From contig CAYWYR010000010.1 in assembly GCA_964462685.1 (NCBI GenBank), positions 1-64,000 of the forward strand: 64,000 nt of DNA, in the 5' to 3' direction. Shown piece by piece: positions 18,246 through 27,612 of this stretch. The notes under the pieces are model-generated. The model did not search any database. It saw only the letters and a list, made by a program, of their open reading frames with translations, and was not told the DNA's origin. How positions within the stretch are numbered: position 1 is the first letter of the stretch; each line of letters opens with the position of its first letter. This DNA is from CAYWYR01 sp964462685. GTDB taxonomy: Bacteria; Bacteroidota; Ignavibacteria; Kapaibacteriales; UBA2268. The position numbers and the translations under genes are program-made.

Positions 18246-18560
18246 ATGAGAATAATTACTCCAACAACGTTAGATACGAAACTCAACAAGAAAAACCCGC
18301 CCCATCTGATTGATGTGAGTGAAGAAGACGAGTTTGATGAAGAGAACTTCGGAAACCCGATCAACGTCCCCGCCTCTAAATTTGGCGAACAAGTGCCGCA
18401 GGAGTTCGAAAATATCGATGAATTCGATGAGATCGTTCTGATCGATGGTAATGGTGAAAAATCCAAAGAAGTAGCAGCTAAGCTTAAAGAATTCGGCTAT
18501 ACTAAGGTAACCGTTCTGGAAGGCGGTATCCAGAACTGGTACGCCCAAGGTTATGAATAA
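18246..18560 (+). CDS. rhodanese-like protein lacking the catalytic cysteine
   Basis: A 104-residue single rhodanese domain: LIDVSEEDEFDEENFGNPINVPASKF at the start is the classic DVR-like strand and IPG-like N(V)P turn, and LEGGIQNWYAQGYE is the conserved C-terminus. In the active-site loop the usual C-x-x-G-x-R-S is replaced: EIVLIDGNGEKSKEV, with Asp where the persulfide-forming Cys belongs. Sulfur transfer is therefore unlikely; a binding or regulatory role is inferred. It lies 116 bases after murF. Confidence 0.82.
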   Translation: MRIITPTTLDTKLNKKNPPHLIDVSEEDEFDEENFGNPINVPASKFGEQVPQEFENIDEFDEIVLIDGNGEKSKEVAAKLKEFGYTKVTVLEGGIQNWYAQGYE

Positions 18561-18689
18561 AAATTATATTAGGTTTCTGGTGTAACAGATTCTCCATTTG
18601 ACCTGAACAATTGTACTCAATTGTAACCATTTGTCCGTAATAACAGTCTAAAGATAGAAAATTATACTATCCAACCAGTTAAATTTGAT

Positions 18690-19916
18690 TTGAAACGGAC
18701 TTTTCTAATCATATCTCTATTATATGCTTGCACAAGCCAGGCACAATCCTTTTACCCTATAGTAGGTGATAATGAGAACGAACACGAGATCGGTGGCGAG
18801 CTTATGTATATCAACAGCATTGATAACAAGAGAATACACACTGGTTATGATCCCGTATTCGACTACTCATTTTTCGAGATAGAAGGATATACATATCTCG
18901 ATATGGTTTGGCCTGATTGGGCTTACCCGATAGGGGATACAGTTACTGTAGGCGATATTTCTCATTTTCTATGGGTATTGCCAGTTGATACCACATACTC
19001 GATAATAAAACTCGGCAGCGGACTGAAAGATCAGAAAGTTCTTCTTTCTGAAGCAGAATATGCCCCCGGCTATTTGAGCGGCGGCTTGGTTTATATGTAC
19101 GACCCCGTATCATCCGGTATAAGCTATAGACTAAAGGATAAATCAGTGGTATTTCCTCTCAGGGGTGAATCTATTAATGCTGACCGGGTAAATCTACTGG
19201 CCAACACAATGGAATTTAAATATGCCGTTCCCGCCAATGACGGAACTTTCTTCGGTGTTCCGTTCCAAGCTGATAATTGGTTGGCCAATTTCTATAATCA
19301 GGATTTGGAAATCGTAGCCAGCGGATACAATAAATATGGCAGAATCGGAAACGGTTTGGTCCCTGTTTCTCCGAGCGGTAGCGATAGGTTCACTTATATC
19401 GACAGTAATGGTAATAAAGCATTCAACGGAGCTTTTAACAGTGCTGGAAACTTCGCATCAGGCAGGGCGCTAGTCAAACAAGGTAATAGTCTCTATTATA
19501 TTGATACCGATGGCAAAAAGGTAATAGATAATATTTTTGACGGTACCGCTTTTGATGAAACCGGGATAGCCGCCGTAAAAAAGGCGGACGGCTGGGTTAT
19601 GATAGATACCGAGGGTAAAGTAATTTTAGATAGATATTTCTCCCAAGTACAGCAACCGAGTGAAGGTGCTCTGCCCATTTACTATCAAGGTGGATGGCAG
19701 TTTATAAGTAACGAAGGCAAACCAATCACAAAAGAAAAATATTTGTATATCACCCCTTACAAGAACGGATTCGCAAAAGCATGGAAAAAAGAATACGGTT
19801 ATAAATACCCGAAACTTCTGCTGATAGATAAAACCGGAGAAGAGGTAAAGACCCTTATCGATTATGATCGATACAGGAATATTTATGCGAGATTTGATAA
19901 CAAAGCCAAAAAATGA
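18690..19916 (+). CDS. exported WG-repeat protein
   Basis: Starts at TTG and has a signal peptide (1-18, ending ACTSQAQS). From about residue 210 it carries WG (KWG-like) repeats of about 35-45 residues: FTYIDSNGNKAF, LYYIDTDGKKVIDN, WVMIDTEGKVILDR, WQFISNEGKPITKE and LLLIDKTGEEVKT. The N-terminal half (about 20-205) is beta-rich without a recognised domain. WG repeats form beta-propeller-like surfaces of mostly unknown function. The stop overlaps the start of the next membrane-protein gene by four bases, so the two are translationally coupled and probably work together. Confidence 0.75.
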   Translation: MKRTFLIISLLYACTSQAQSFYPIVGDNENEHEIGGELMYINSIDNKRIHTGYDPVFDYSFFEIEGYTYLDMVWPDWAYPIGDTVTVGDISHFLWVLPVDTTYSIIKLGSGLKDQKVLLSEAEYAPGYLSGGLVYMYDPVSSGISYRLKDKSVVFPLRGESINADRVNLLANTMEFKYAVPANDGTFFGVPFQADNWLANFYNQDLEIVASGYNKYGRIGNGLVPVSPSGSDRFTYIDSNGNKAFNGAFNSAGNFASGRALVKQGNSLYYIDTDGKKVIDNIFDGTAFDETGIAAVKKADGWVMIDTEGKVILDRYFSQVQQPSEGALPIYYQGGWQFISNEGKPITKEKYLYITPYKNGFAKAWKKEYGYKYPKLLLIDKTGEEVKTLIDYDRYRNIYARFDNKAKK

Positions 19917-20899
19917 GAGATAAGCAATTAAAATCCAGATCGCATGTAGAGAGAAGCGACTACTTTTCTCTGGTTGACCACCATCCTAAACAGATGGCGG
20001 TTCTGTTAATATTGATGTCCGTTATATCGGCTGCTGTTTTTATCGGTATCCTTCCCTTACTGGAAAGTTCTTTCGCTAATTATCTGTTGGGCGAAGTTGT
20101 TAACGATGGTTCCGAAGTACAGTATCTGATAGAGGAAACCTCTGAGCCACGGGAGACGAGTTATTTTGCTTACTGGGCGATTGACATTTATAAGGACACT
20201 ACATCGGAAGCTAGATATTGGGTAAACCCGCTGCTTTCGCTTATCACGCCATGTATATTCGTCGGTATTATTTTCGGACTGATGATAAGTTCCGTGCTTC
20301 CGATGGGTATAGGTTATGTAAGGCAGCAGATAGAGCGAATTATCGCTGGCTTTTTGGATGAATTGACCCTAAAAGCTTTCGGGTTTCACAGTGCGGAGGA
20401 GCGAAAACGTATAGCAGAGAAAATTCTTAACGCTGATCTGAGAGATTTGCACGACTATGAGCTTGAGTGGGACTCAACTTTACCCGATCTTATCGCTATG
20501 CATAAAGGCCTGAAATGGATAGGCGGATCGACAGGATACAGGCTGCTGCACTTTATGGATGGTTTCCGCATCTATATGCGATTCTTCTTTACCCAGAACT
20601 ATTCCAATATTATTTTAGGCTTGGTATATGTGGGTGCAGCTGTACTGATAATAATTATCGGCCTGCGGGGGCTGAAATTCATACCCGCAACAGAACCTTC
20701 ACTAGTGTTTTTCTCGCTCGGGCTGGAATTTTCACTTCTTCTCTTATTCGCTATAACCATTATGTTCTCAAAAGAGGAAGAGGAAACCCACAAGCATCAG
20801 ATCGAATCCAGACCAGCCGAAATCAACGGGGCTTTCGGGTCGCAAAAGGAAGCCGAAAATCTACTCAGTATGTTCATTAAAAAAGGAAAGGATCAGTAG
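19913..20899 (+). CDS. multi-pass membrane protein of unknown function
   Basis: A 328-residue protein of no recognised family. A basic N-terminus (1-28) is followed by a membrane helix (about 29-50), an extracytoplasmic segment of about 45 residues, a second helix (about 103-128), a cytoplasmic amphipathic region rich in charged residues (about 135-220), two more helices (about 228-250 and 258-282) and an acidic tail (EEEETHKHQ). The ATG overlaps the end of the WG-repeat gene, so co-expression is very likely. No catalytic motif was seen. Confidence 0.7.
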   Translation: MRDKQLKSRSHVERSDYFSLVDHHPKQMAVLLILMSVISAAVFIGILPLLESSFANYLLGEVVNDGSEVQYLIEETSEPRETSYFAYWAIDIYKDTTSEARYWVNPLLSLITPCIFVGIIFGLMISSVLPMGIGYVRQQIERIIAGFLDELTLKAFGFHSAEERKRIAEKILNADLRDLHDYELEWDSTLPDLIAMHKGLKWIGGSTGYRLLHFMDGFRIYMRFFFTQNYSNIILGLVYVGAAVLIIIIGLRGLKFIPATEPSLVFFSLGLEFSLLLLFAITIMFSKEEEETHKHQIESRPAEINGAFGSQKEAENLLSMFIKKGKDQ

Positions 20900-20909
20900 A
20901 AATCAGATT

Positions 20910-21525
20910 CTACATATTCCTTTTCATATTATTTAGCGGAAGCTTGAATTCACCATTGACAGCTGTTAGAACCTCGTCACCCATCTGTTGGTTTCTTTCT
21001 ACATTTTCAGCTGTAAATGTGCCTTCAAGATAATCCCCGCTTGCAGAAGTGACATTGACCGTTCCGTTGCCTGCGTCTGTTCGGAATGCTAAACCGTCTA
21101 TTTCGATGAATATATTGCCGTTTTTCTGCCTGTCCAATGTATATTCGCCCTCTTCTGATATACCCCCGAGATCTAGTGTAACAGCGATATGCTGTTCGTC
21201 CATATCGTTATCATCAAAAGTCATCCAGATAAACGTTGCCTGATCTCCTACATTTGCCTGATATCTGTATACTTTCTCAAAAGTCTGATCTTTATAGCCG
21301 CTTATACTAAACATTACATCCGTATCAGGGGCTTCTGTAAGCATACCCTCCTCACCTGAGCCGCCGTATTGATTCTCGGTTTCTTCTATCTGCTTGCTGA
21401 CCTGTTCACCGATCTCTGCGATTTCGTTCATCCGGTCATCCAGACCATCACCACATGAAGATATCAGAAAAGCAAACCCTACAGCACAAACAGTTATGAC
21501 AGTATTCTTGACAATACCCTTCCAT
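20910..21525 (-). pseudogene. lipoprotein paralogue with an apparent single-base frameshift after its start
   Basis: The open frame gives 173 residues from an internal ATG at 21431, but upstream in the same frame the codons 21521-21432 encode a textbook lipoprotein leader (KGIVKNTVITVCAVGFAFL, then ISSCGDG). No standard start exists in that frame. An ATG at 21525-21523 becomes the perfect start if one G (21522) is removed, giving about 204 residues. Alternatives are initiation at ATT (21515) or a sequencing error. The mature domain (about residues 60-200) is homologous to the next gene on the left-to-right map (DVMFSISGY..., NGTVNVTSASGDYLEGTF). Function unknown. Confidence 0.65.
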
Positions 21526-21551
21526 TATATTTTTGAAAAATAGTTTTTAAT

Positions 21552-22163
21552 TTATTTACCGAGTCTCGGTATTTTGAAGCTACCGTTGATAGTTATAGGC
21601 TCAGCCCCGAATGTAGATTCCTCCGTCAACACGATATCGGTTACCGTACCTTCAATAAAATCATCACTTATTGAAGTGATAGTCACCGTTCCGTTTTCTG
21701 ATCCAAACATAAAATCTTGCATAGAAAAAGATGCTTTTTGCATTGGTGCATTCTGTGTCTGGTAAGTACCAGTTTTCTGATCGTTAATTGCAAACCCGAA
21801 GCTTGTACCTCCTTTCTTCCAGCCTTCCAGCTTGATCATCACCATAATACCATCCATCATATCATTGGCTAGCGCGTCGATAGCAGTATCAAAATCCTTA
21901 TCGATAAAGCCCGAGGTAGAAAAGGAAATCTCCGCCATTTCACCATATTCGGTTATCGGTTCATCTTCCGAAGTCTTATATTTTTCCTGTAAATCACTAA
22001 TGGATTTGTCATAACGCTGTTTAGCAGTCATATCTTCGGCATTCACTTTCACGGTTTCGATTGATTCAGCAGAATCTGACATTTCTTGAACATCATCTCC
22101 GCCACCGCAAGCGACAAAAAGTGGCGTCAAGCCAACAGTAAGATATTTTTTCCAGTTACTCAT
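21552..22163 (-). CDS. lipoprotein, paralogue of its downstream neighbour
   Basis: From the inner ATG at 22163 the protein is 203 residues with leader NWKKYLTVGLTPLFVAC and lipobox cysteine followed by Gly-Gly-Gly; an ATG at 22196 would add 11 residues. After an acidic linker comes a single beta-rich domain (about 60-200): EISFSTSGFIDKDF, GFAINDQKTGTYQT, NGTVTITSISDDFIEGTV, TINGSFKIPR. The same sequence order occurs in the adjacent gene to the left, so the two arose by tandem duplication. The pattern NGTVxITSxSDDFIEGTF resembles DUF6252-like lipoproteins of Bacteroidota, but the match is from memory and uncertain. Confidence 0.72.
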   Translation of the reverse strand: MSNWKKYLTVGLTPLFVACGGGDDVQEMSDSAESIETVKVNAEDMTAKQRYDKSISDLQEKYKTSEDEPITEYGEMAEISFSTSGFIDKDFDTAIDALANDMMDGIMVMIKLEGWKKGGTSFGFAINDQKTGTYQTQNAPMQKASFSMQDFMFGSENGTVTITSISDDFIEGTVTDIVLTEESTFGAEPITINGSFKIPRLGK

Positions 22164-22299
22164 TTGATATAGATTTGATTGAATTAACATTGACATCTGA
22201 ATAAATTAATAAAATTTTGTTCATTGTCTATATTTATGCGAGAATATTAACACAAAATTCCCTTAATCACTCAATCAGCATCCTGCAAAAACTCGGTGG

Positions 22300-22380
22300 C
22301 AGAGCTTGTCGAAGTCACAGCACCACCGATCTTCTGCCAACGTCTTGTCATATTTAGTGTCACACAGAGCCTGTCGAAAT
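22300..22380. repeat. two copies of an intergenic GAGCYTGTCGAA repeat word
   Basis: CAGAGCTTGTCGAAGTCAC (about 22299-22317) and CACACAGAGCCTGTCGAAAT (22361-22380) share the core AGAGCYTGTCGAA. A third variant, CACTGAGCCTGCCGAAGTG, lies at about 46542-46560 near another gene end. All are intergenic, as expected of a dispersed REP-like short repeat. Confidence 0.55.
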
Positions 22381-22421
22381 ATAAAACAAGACTTTAGATT
22401 TACCCTATTCAGTTCTAGTAG

Positions 22422-22442
22422 CCCCGAGGCACTGCCTCGGGG
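22422..22442. terminator. GC-rich palindrome at the 3' end of the TonB-receptor gene
   Basis: CCCCGAGGC and GCCTCGGGG form a perfect 9-bp hairpin with a 3-base loop, located 18 bases after the minus-strand stop at 22460. It has no U-tract, so it is either a factor-assisted terminator, an mRNA 3'-end stabiliser or part of the intergenic repeat. Confidence 0.45.
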
Positions 22443-22459
22443 AAACACCGTTCTCCATA

Positions 22460-24964
22460 TCAAAACTCAAATACCAGGTTTGCAGTCGCATACCTTCCGA
22501 GCATTGTACCGCCGAATATCTGGTAGTGGCGGCGATCAAGTACGTTGAATACATTTACGCCAAGATCGATATTATCGGTCAGTTCTACAGCAGCGTTCAT
22601 ATTCAGCACCCAGTATTCAGGAACGACACCTTCTATAAGGCCAGCTATCCAACGGAAGCCTTGAACCCCGCGGAAATCCGCTCCTACAAGCCATGGAAAA
22701 TCACCTTCTTTTTCATCGTAAGTGGCTCCGATGCTGACGCGGTTAGGGGATGTATTGGGGAGGATTTTATTTTCATCAGTTCCTTCTTCTTGATCTCTGA
22801 CGGAAACCCCGAGCCAAGAATAGTTTGCTCTGAACGACAGTTCATCGCTAAGGTAATAGTTGGCGCTCAGTTCTACCCCGTATTCGTCAACCCGGGCTAT
22901 ATTGCCAGGCGCCACAATTACGTCGATTGAACCGTCGTTCGGGTTCAGGGCTAGCCCGTTATAATTCCTATCACCTCCAAGGCTCTGCTTAAGCAATGTA
23001 TCTGCTTCGGCGATGCCATAACTGTTTGCTGGTGCATATATACCGGTTACTAATCCAGGCAGCGGATTTGAGATAAAATTCGAACGTACATTGTAGTAAA
23101 GGTCTGTCGTTATAAAGAGGTCGTCATTGATTATTCCTTTATAGCCGATCTCATAGCTTACCGCGGATTCAACGTCGATATTTTCGTTACCGTAGTTCCA
23201 TACATTTGTTACTTCGCTCAAGCCGAGAGCATCCACACCATATTGCGCAGCTATAGCCTGATCAACCGAATCTAGATTGAATATCGGGGCACCCGCTGGG
23301 GATACTCTGAAAAATTCAGGATAGCTGGGGCGTAAGAATGATCGGTTGACTGTAGCACGGAAAACCTGATTATCAATCGGTTCCCATACTATGGCAGCCT
23401 TTGGAGAGAGCTGAGGGTCGAATAATCCGCCTGATGCTACATCAAACCTGTTTGCTACTATAAAGTCGAGATTCTCTAGCAGTTCATATTCTAATTGCCC
23501 ATATACGCTGTAGAAACTATATCTTACATCATCAGGGTTTAGTAGTGGTAATGACTCAGCTACTGAAGTATTGACATTCTGTAGCTCATAACTTGCCCCT
23601 GCGATCACTCTTAATTTGTCTTCGAGAAATATATCATTCCATTGTGCCTCGGTATGATAAACATCCGATCTCTCGCCGCTTGTAGCCGCAGCGTTCATAA
23701 CTACCTGTGTTACTGGGGATTCACGGCGTATCCAGTGGGACTGAACAGACCAATTATCAGAATTGTAAGCGGCACGCAAAAAAGGTTTATTTATCTCATC
23801 TATAAGAATACGTCCCGTCTGGTTAACGTAATACTCATTCCCGTACTTGGACCCGCCACCCTCTAATGTCAGAACTTCATTTTCATCTAAATAATAATCC
23901 AATCTACCGCTACCGAATATATTGAAAGCGTTCTTGTTATCATTTATCATGTCGGCTATGGTATAATCGGGTGTGATGTCGTCAAACCCCGGCCGCGCAC
24001 CCGGCCTGTCAGGTGCGAGCCCAGCATATTCTAGCCTTCCGCCATCTATCGGCTGACCGTTGAAGCCGAATTCTCTGGAGTTTACCCACACCTGCCGTTG
24101 GGTTGATCCGCCTGCTGATACTTTGAAGAAGAGATTATCGGCGATTTCCGATGCGTGTCGAACGTTTCCTCTAAATGTCTCGAATTCACCCCCGCCGATT
24201 TCTACTCTAGTACCGAGTGCGTCTTTCGGAGATGTTGTCGTTATATTGATTACCCCGTTATATGCGTTCATTCCGTACAGGGCTGAGCCTGGGCCGCGTA
24301 CAACCTCCATACGCTCTATATCGCCGAGGCTTGTCCAGAGCGAGTTCCACTCCATCAGGTTTAGCAGTGGGGTAGATGGATCAATTCCATCAACAAGTAC
24401 AAGCACACGTCGGTTGATAGAGTTATTGAACCCGCGGGTGTTGATATTGAAGTCGTTCATACCTGATTGGACTACATCCACACCTGGAAGGTGTTCAAAT
24501 GCTTTACCGAGTTGCCCGTGAGAAGTCTCCTGTTCTATATCACTTCGTGTGATAAGTGATATGGCTGAAGGTGCCTCGGTTAGTTTCTGTAGCCGGCGGG
24601 ATGACGAATAGACTTCCAGCTCGTCCACATTATAGGTCTTGATACTGGCGACTATATCATTCGACTCTACGGTATTACCATTGACGGTAATTTGCTTTTC
24701 TAGCTTCTGAAGGCCACCACCTTCTACCCTAAGTGTATATGTTCCGTCCGGCACATTTGGAAACTCAAATTCCCCGCTGTTGTCAGTGGTGGTGCTTTCG
24801 CCGAGTTCTACGAGAACTACCCTTGCGTTGAATATCTCTTCGCCTGAGTTTTGTTCTACAATTTTTCCTGAGTAGCTACCCGCTAAAAGAGTAAGGGGCA
24901 TTGCAAACACCATAATAAATATGGCTTTTTTTATGTGGTTGATCATGTTTTGATTTGAACCCAT
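22460..24964 (-). CDS. TonB-dependent outer-membrane receptor with carboxypeptidase-like N-terminal domain
   Basis: An 834-residue receptor. Signal peptide about 7-28; a carboxypeptidase-regulatory-like beta-sandwich (about 29-108, GSYSGKIVEQNSGEEIFNARV); a plug domain (about 115-235) containing GVDVVQSGMNDFNINTRGF and VVRGPGSALYGMNAYNGVI; then a 22-strand barrel ending with the terminal aromatic strand ATANLVFEF. It should import a large ligand with TonB/ExbBD energy. The start overlaps the end of the MFS transporter gene region with a one-base gap, and menA lies upstream in the same direction. The ligand is not indicated by sequence; cobalamin, siderophore or a quinone precursor are all possible. 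Confidence 0.92.
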   Translation of the reverse strand: MGSNQNMINHIKKAIFIMVFAMPLTLLAGSYSGKIVEQNSGEEIFNARVVLVELGESTTTDNSGEFEFPNVPDGTYTLRVEGGGLQKLEKQITVNGNTVESNDIVASIKTYNVDELEVYSSSRRLQKLTEAPSAISLITRSDIEQETSHGQLGKAFEHLPGVDVVQSGMNDFNINTRGFNNSINRRVLVLVDGIDPSTPLLNLMEWNSLWTSLGDIERMEVVRGPGSALYGMNAYNGVINITTTSPKDALGTRVEIGGGEFETFRGNVRHASEIADNLFFKVSAGGSTQRQVWVNSREFGFNGQPIDGGRLEYAGLAPDRPGARPGFDDITPDYTIADMINDNKNAFNIFGSGRLDYYLDENEVLTLEGGGSKYGNEYYVNQTGRILIDEINKPFLRAAYNSDNWSVQSHWIRRESPVTQVVMNAAATSGERSDVYHTEAQWNDIFLEDKLRVIAGASYELQNVNTSVAESLPLLNPDDVRYSFYSVYGQLEYELLENLDFIVANRFDVASGGLFDPQLSPKAAIVWEPIDNQVFRATVNRSFLRPSYPEFFRVSPAGAPIFNLDSVDQAIAAQYGVDALGLSEVTNVWNYGNENIDVESAVSYEIGYKGIINDDLFITTDLYYNVRSNFISNPLPGLVTGIYAPANSYGIAEADTLLKQSLGGDRNYNGLALNPNDGSIDVIVAPGNIARVDEYGVELSANYYLSDELSFRANYSWLGVSVRDQEEGTDENKILPNTSPNRVSIGATYDEKEGDFPWLVGADFRGVQGFRWIAGLIEGVVPEYWVLNMNAAVELTDNIDLGVNVFNVLDRRHYQIFGGTMLGRYATANLVFEF

Positions 24965-24965
24965 A

Positions 24966-26252
24966 TTAATTGATCTGATTGAGTTTGTTTTTCTTTAGAA
25001 TAATAAGCGATAGTATCAATGATACCGCTGATACCGCCGCACCTATATTATAAGCATATATGATATTCTCTCTTCCGCCTGCGGATGCCATAGCATCTAT
25101 GCTGAAAAATGTTATCAAGATACCAACCACAGCCGGCCCCAGTGATAACCCGAGCTGCGTAACTGAGCGGTGAAGTGAAGTATAGATAGCCCGCTTTCGG
25201 TTCCCCGATAACTTAAGTACCCAGAACTGCATATTTGGCGTATTGATACCGAAGCTAAAACCGAACAGTATAAGCAGGGCTATGATACCGCCCAGGCCCA
25301 TGTACGGCATAAGAAGGAATACTATGGTAAAAGCGGCAAACTGAATCCTGAGAAGGTTAAGATGGCCGAATACAGGTAAAAGCCGCCTGAACATGAAAGC
25401 AGACGCTGCCGCCGCAAAGGACATAAGTGATAAGAAAAGACCTGCCTGTAGCGCTTCAAGTTCGAAGACGTTTTTCAGATACTGGGGCAGATAGGTAAAC
25501 ATAGCACCGAGTATCAAGAAAAAAGAAAGCATGTTAAATAGTGATATCTTTCTGAATTCGCGGCTGGATTCATATTCCAGATCTGATTTATCAAACTTGA
25601 ATAGCGTTGTGATAAGCTCGCTCGGCCTTACGGAGCTAGTCTGTTTCCAGTCGTTTTTGAAATAGCCGAGATATAGTACCAACACAAGATATCCGAATAT
25701 TGAAAGCATGAACGGAAGGTTCCATCCCTGCTGACCTAAAGACCCGCCTATTAGTGGGAAAGTAGCTGTTCCGATAGATAGTATCATACCGTTGAGGCCG
25801 GTATTTTTTGCGAGCCTATCACCGCTATACACATCACCGAGAAGCGATATATTCAATGCGCCTAAGGGGGCTGAACCCACGCCCTGCACAAACCTGAAAA
25901 ACACTAGCCATCCGAATGACGGCGCGAAAGCACAGGCTATACCGAAGGTAGCATAAATAAGTAGAGCTGGGATTAATACGGCTTTGCGGGAAAAGCGGTC
26001 GGCAAAGTAGCCATAGATAGGGGTTAGGAATATTCCGGGGACAGTATAGATGGACATCAAAATGCCTACATCTTCCTGCCTGATCTGATAGAACTCTCGT
26101 ATCAGCGGAAGTACGGGGCCGATAGAGGTAATGCTCAACACCGATGCCAGCGTTATCATGGCGATAACCACAAAGTGCATTTTCTGTGGCTCCATGGTTT
26201 CCTGTGCTGGCTGCTGGGAAGGATTCCCAGTAATATTTTTATTATCTTTCAT
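24966..26252 (-). CDS. major facilitator superfamily transporter
   Basis: A 428-residue, 12-helix MFS protein with a soluble N-terminus (about 1-25, rich in Gln/Asn). The loop 2-3 signature is YGYFADRFSRKAVL (about 80-93), the canonical G-x-x-x-D-R-x-x-R/K-R motif. FVQGVGSAPLGALNISLLGDVY follows as in drug:H+ antiporter-1 relatives. It lies between menA and the TonB receptor, with a one-base gap to the latter, so it probably moves the same compound or its product across the inner membrane. Substrate unknown. Confidence 0.88.
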   Translation of the reverse strand: MKDNKNITGNPSQQPAQETMEPQKMHFVVIAMITLASVLSITSIGPVLPLIREFYQIRQEDVGILMSIYTVPGIFLTPIYGYFADRFSRKAVLIPALLIYATFGIACAFAPSFGWLVFFRFVQGVGSAPLGALNISLLGDVYSGDRLAKNTGLNGMILSIGTATFPLIGGSLGQQGWNLPFMLSIFGYLVLVLYLGYFKNDWKQTSSVRPSELITTLFKFDKSDLEYESSREFRKISLFNMLSFFLILGAMFTYLPQYLKNVFELEALQAGLFLSLMSFAAAASAFMFRRLLPVFGHLNLLRIQFAAFTIVFLLMPYMGLGGIIALLILFGFSFGINTPNMQFWVLKLSGNRKRAIYTSLHRSVTQLGLSLGPAVVGILITFFSIDAMASAGGRENIIYAYNIGAAVSAVSLILSLIILKKNKLNQIN

Positions 26253-26277
26253 AAAGTTTTATCTGTTGCCAATCGGT

Positions 26278-27171
26278 CTAAATATTCAATCTTACAGTCG
26301 CTATAAGCGCGATTATCTGCAGCATACCATACACCATTAGCAGCAAGGCATTATTGAATAATGTCTTGTTCAGCACAGGTCCGGTTTTATTGATTATATC
26401 TGAGCAGAGTTTAATTGCTAAAGGAAGAGATAGAAACGGAAGGCCGAAAAGCCAGTGATCCATCTGGAAAATCGTAACCGCCCCGGCAAAGTATGCAAGG
26501 GCCGTAACCACCACATAAAGCATGATAGCGTTCTTAAGGCCGATCCTTACGGGCAGAGTAAGCTTTTGAGAGCGTTTATCGGTATCGTGATCGCGGATGT
26601 TGTTAACCGCGAGAATGTTAGTGGCGAACAGCCCTATCGGTACTGATAGCCAGAACACTTCATTGCTCAGCTCGCCTACTTGCACATAGTAAGTACCGTT
26701 TACCGCCACGACTCCGAAGAAAACAAATACGAAGATATCGGCGATACCGAGATAGGATAATGGAGCTGGGCCTCCTGTGTAAGCGTAGGCAAAATACATC
26801 GATAATATCCCTGTAAGGAATATCCACCAGTCCGATAGCCAGACAAGATACATACCCATAGAGAAAGTGACAGCGGCAACAACCACAGTACCCCAGATCA
26901 TCTGTTTAGGTGTAATTATACCATGAACAAGGCTTAACTTAGGGCCTTTACGATCCGCCCTGTCCACCCCGTTCCTGAAATCATATATCTCATTTACGAA
27001 GTTGGTGATTATCTGAATACCGATAGCGCATAGGAGTGTAAATATAGATGCTACCCAATTGACCTCACCCGTATCATGGTATATCGCGGCCACACCAAGA
27101 GCTACCGGTACCATACTGGCTGGCATCAGTTTCGGGCGAGTAGCATTATACCATTGTTTGAGTGTCGGCAT
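26278..27171 (-). CDS. menA: 1,4-dihydroxy-2-naphthoate polyprenyltransferase MenA
   Basis: A 297-residue UbiA-family membrane prenyltransferase that attaches the isoprenoid tail in menaquinone synthesis. It begins KQWYNATRPKLMPASMVPVALG, typical of MenA. The first Mg-prenyl-diphosphate motif is NFVNEIYDFRNGVDRADRKG (about 60-79) and the second is NNIRDHDTDKRSQKLTLPVR (about 190-209). Eight to nine membrane helices are visible. It is the first gene of a probable operon with the MFS transporter and the TonB receptor; other men genes are not in the window. Confidence 0.93.
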   Translation of the reverse strand: MPTLKQWYNATRPKLMPASMVPVALGVAAIYHDTGEVNWVASIFTLLCAIGIQIITNFVNEIYDFRNGVDRADRKGPKLSLVHGIITPKQMIWGTVVVAAVTFSMGMYLVWLSDWWIFLTGILSMYFAYAYTGGPAPLSYLGIADIFVFVFFGVVAVNGTYYVQVGELSNEVFWLSVPIGLFATNILAVNNIRDHDTDKRSQKLTLPVRIGLKNAIMLYVVVTALAYFAGAVTIFQMDHWLFGLPFLSLPLAIKLCSDIINKTGPVLNKTLFNNALLLMVYGMLQIIALIATVRLNI

Positions 27172-27612
27172 TCCCTATAGACTGTTTTTGAACAATCGTA
27201 TTTTGGTTGACTACTAAATTAAGGTAATGCTACCCATTATGATATAACTAAAATCTAATACTGTATAGATGAGGGAGATGCTAACTATAGTATGTAGTGG
27301 GAGATAATTGACTGGTCGTTGTTAACTATTCTTAGATACATATCATGGATTAAAAATATTGATCATTTATATTAACTATTCAGTATCAAATTACAGCCTA
27401 CTTGAACTTCGTTGCTAATTGTATCATTTAGTTTATTATTTCAATACCCTTATGGTCGCAAGGGTCCAATAGTTTTCCTTATGATATTCATATTCTGATA
27501 TTTCGATAGTAACATCATCTAATAGATAAAATACTTAGAAGTTTTGTATTTTTATGAGAGATAGAATTTATCAGAATTGGGATTCCCTTCAAGTCACATC
27601 ACATTTTTTAAC
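27172..27612. other. AT-rich intergenic region without a recognised gene
   Basis: About 440 bases between the divergent menA operon and the GLUG/T9SS gene. It is strongly AT-rich, with stop codons in all frames at short intervals. No tRNA, hairpin with U-tract or perfect TAnnTTTG promoter could be assigned. It marks the left edge of a low-GC block that continues to about 30.55 kb. Confidence 0.5.

Noticed and set aside
18101..18313. 70-residue plus-strand frame between murF and the rhodanese gene
   Set aside because: It overlaps the murF end and rhodanese start in another frame and has no protein-like features.
18680..18687. TAAATTTG as promoter of the WG-repeat gene
   Set aside because: Transcription would start after the TTG start codon and signal peptide beginning, so it is probably chance.
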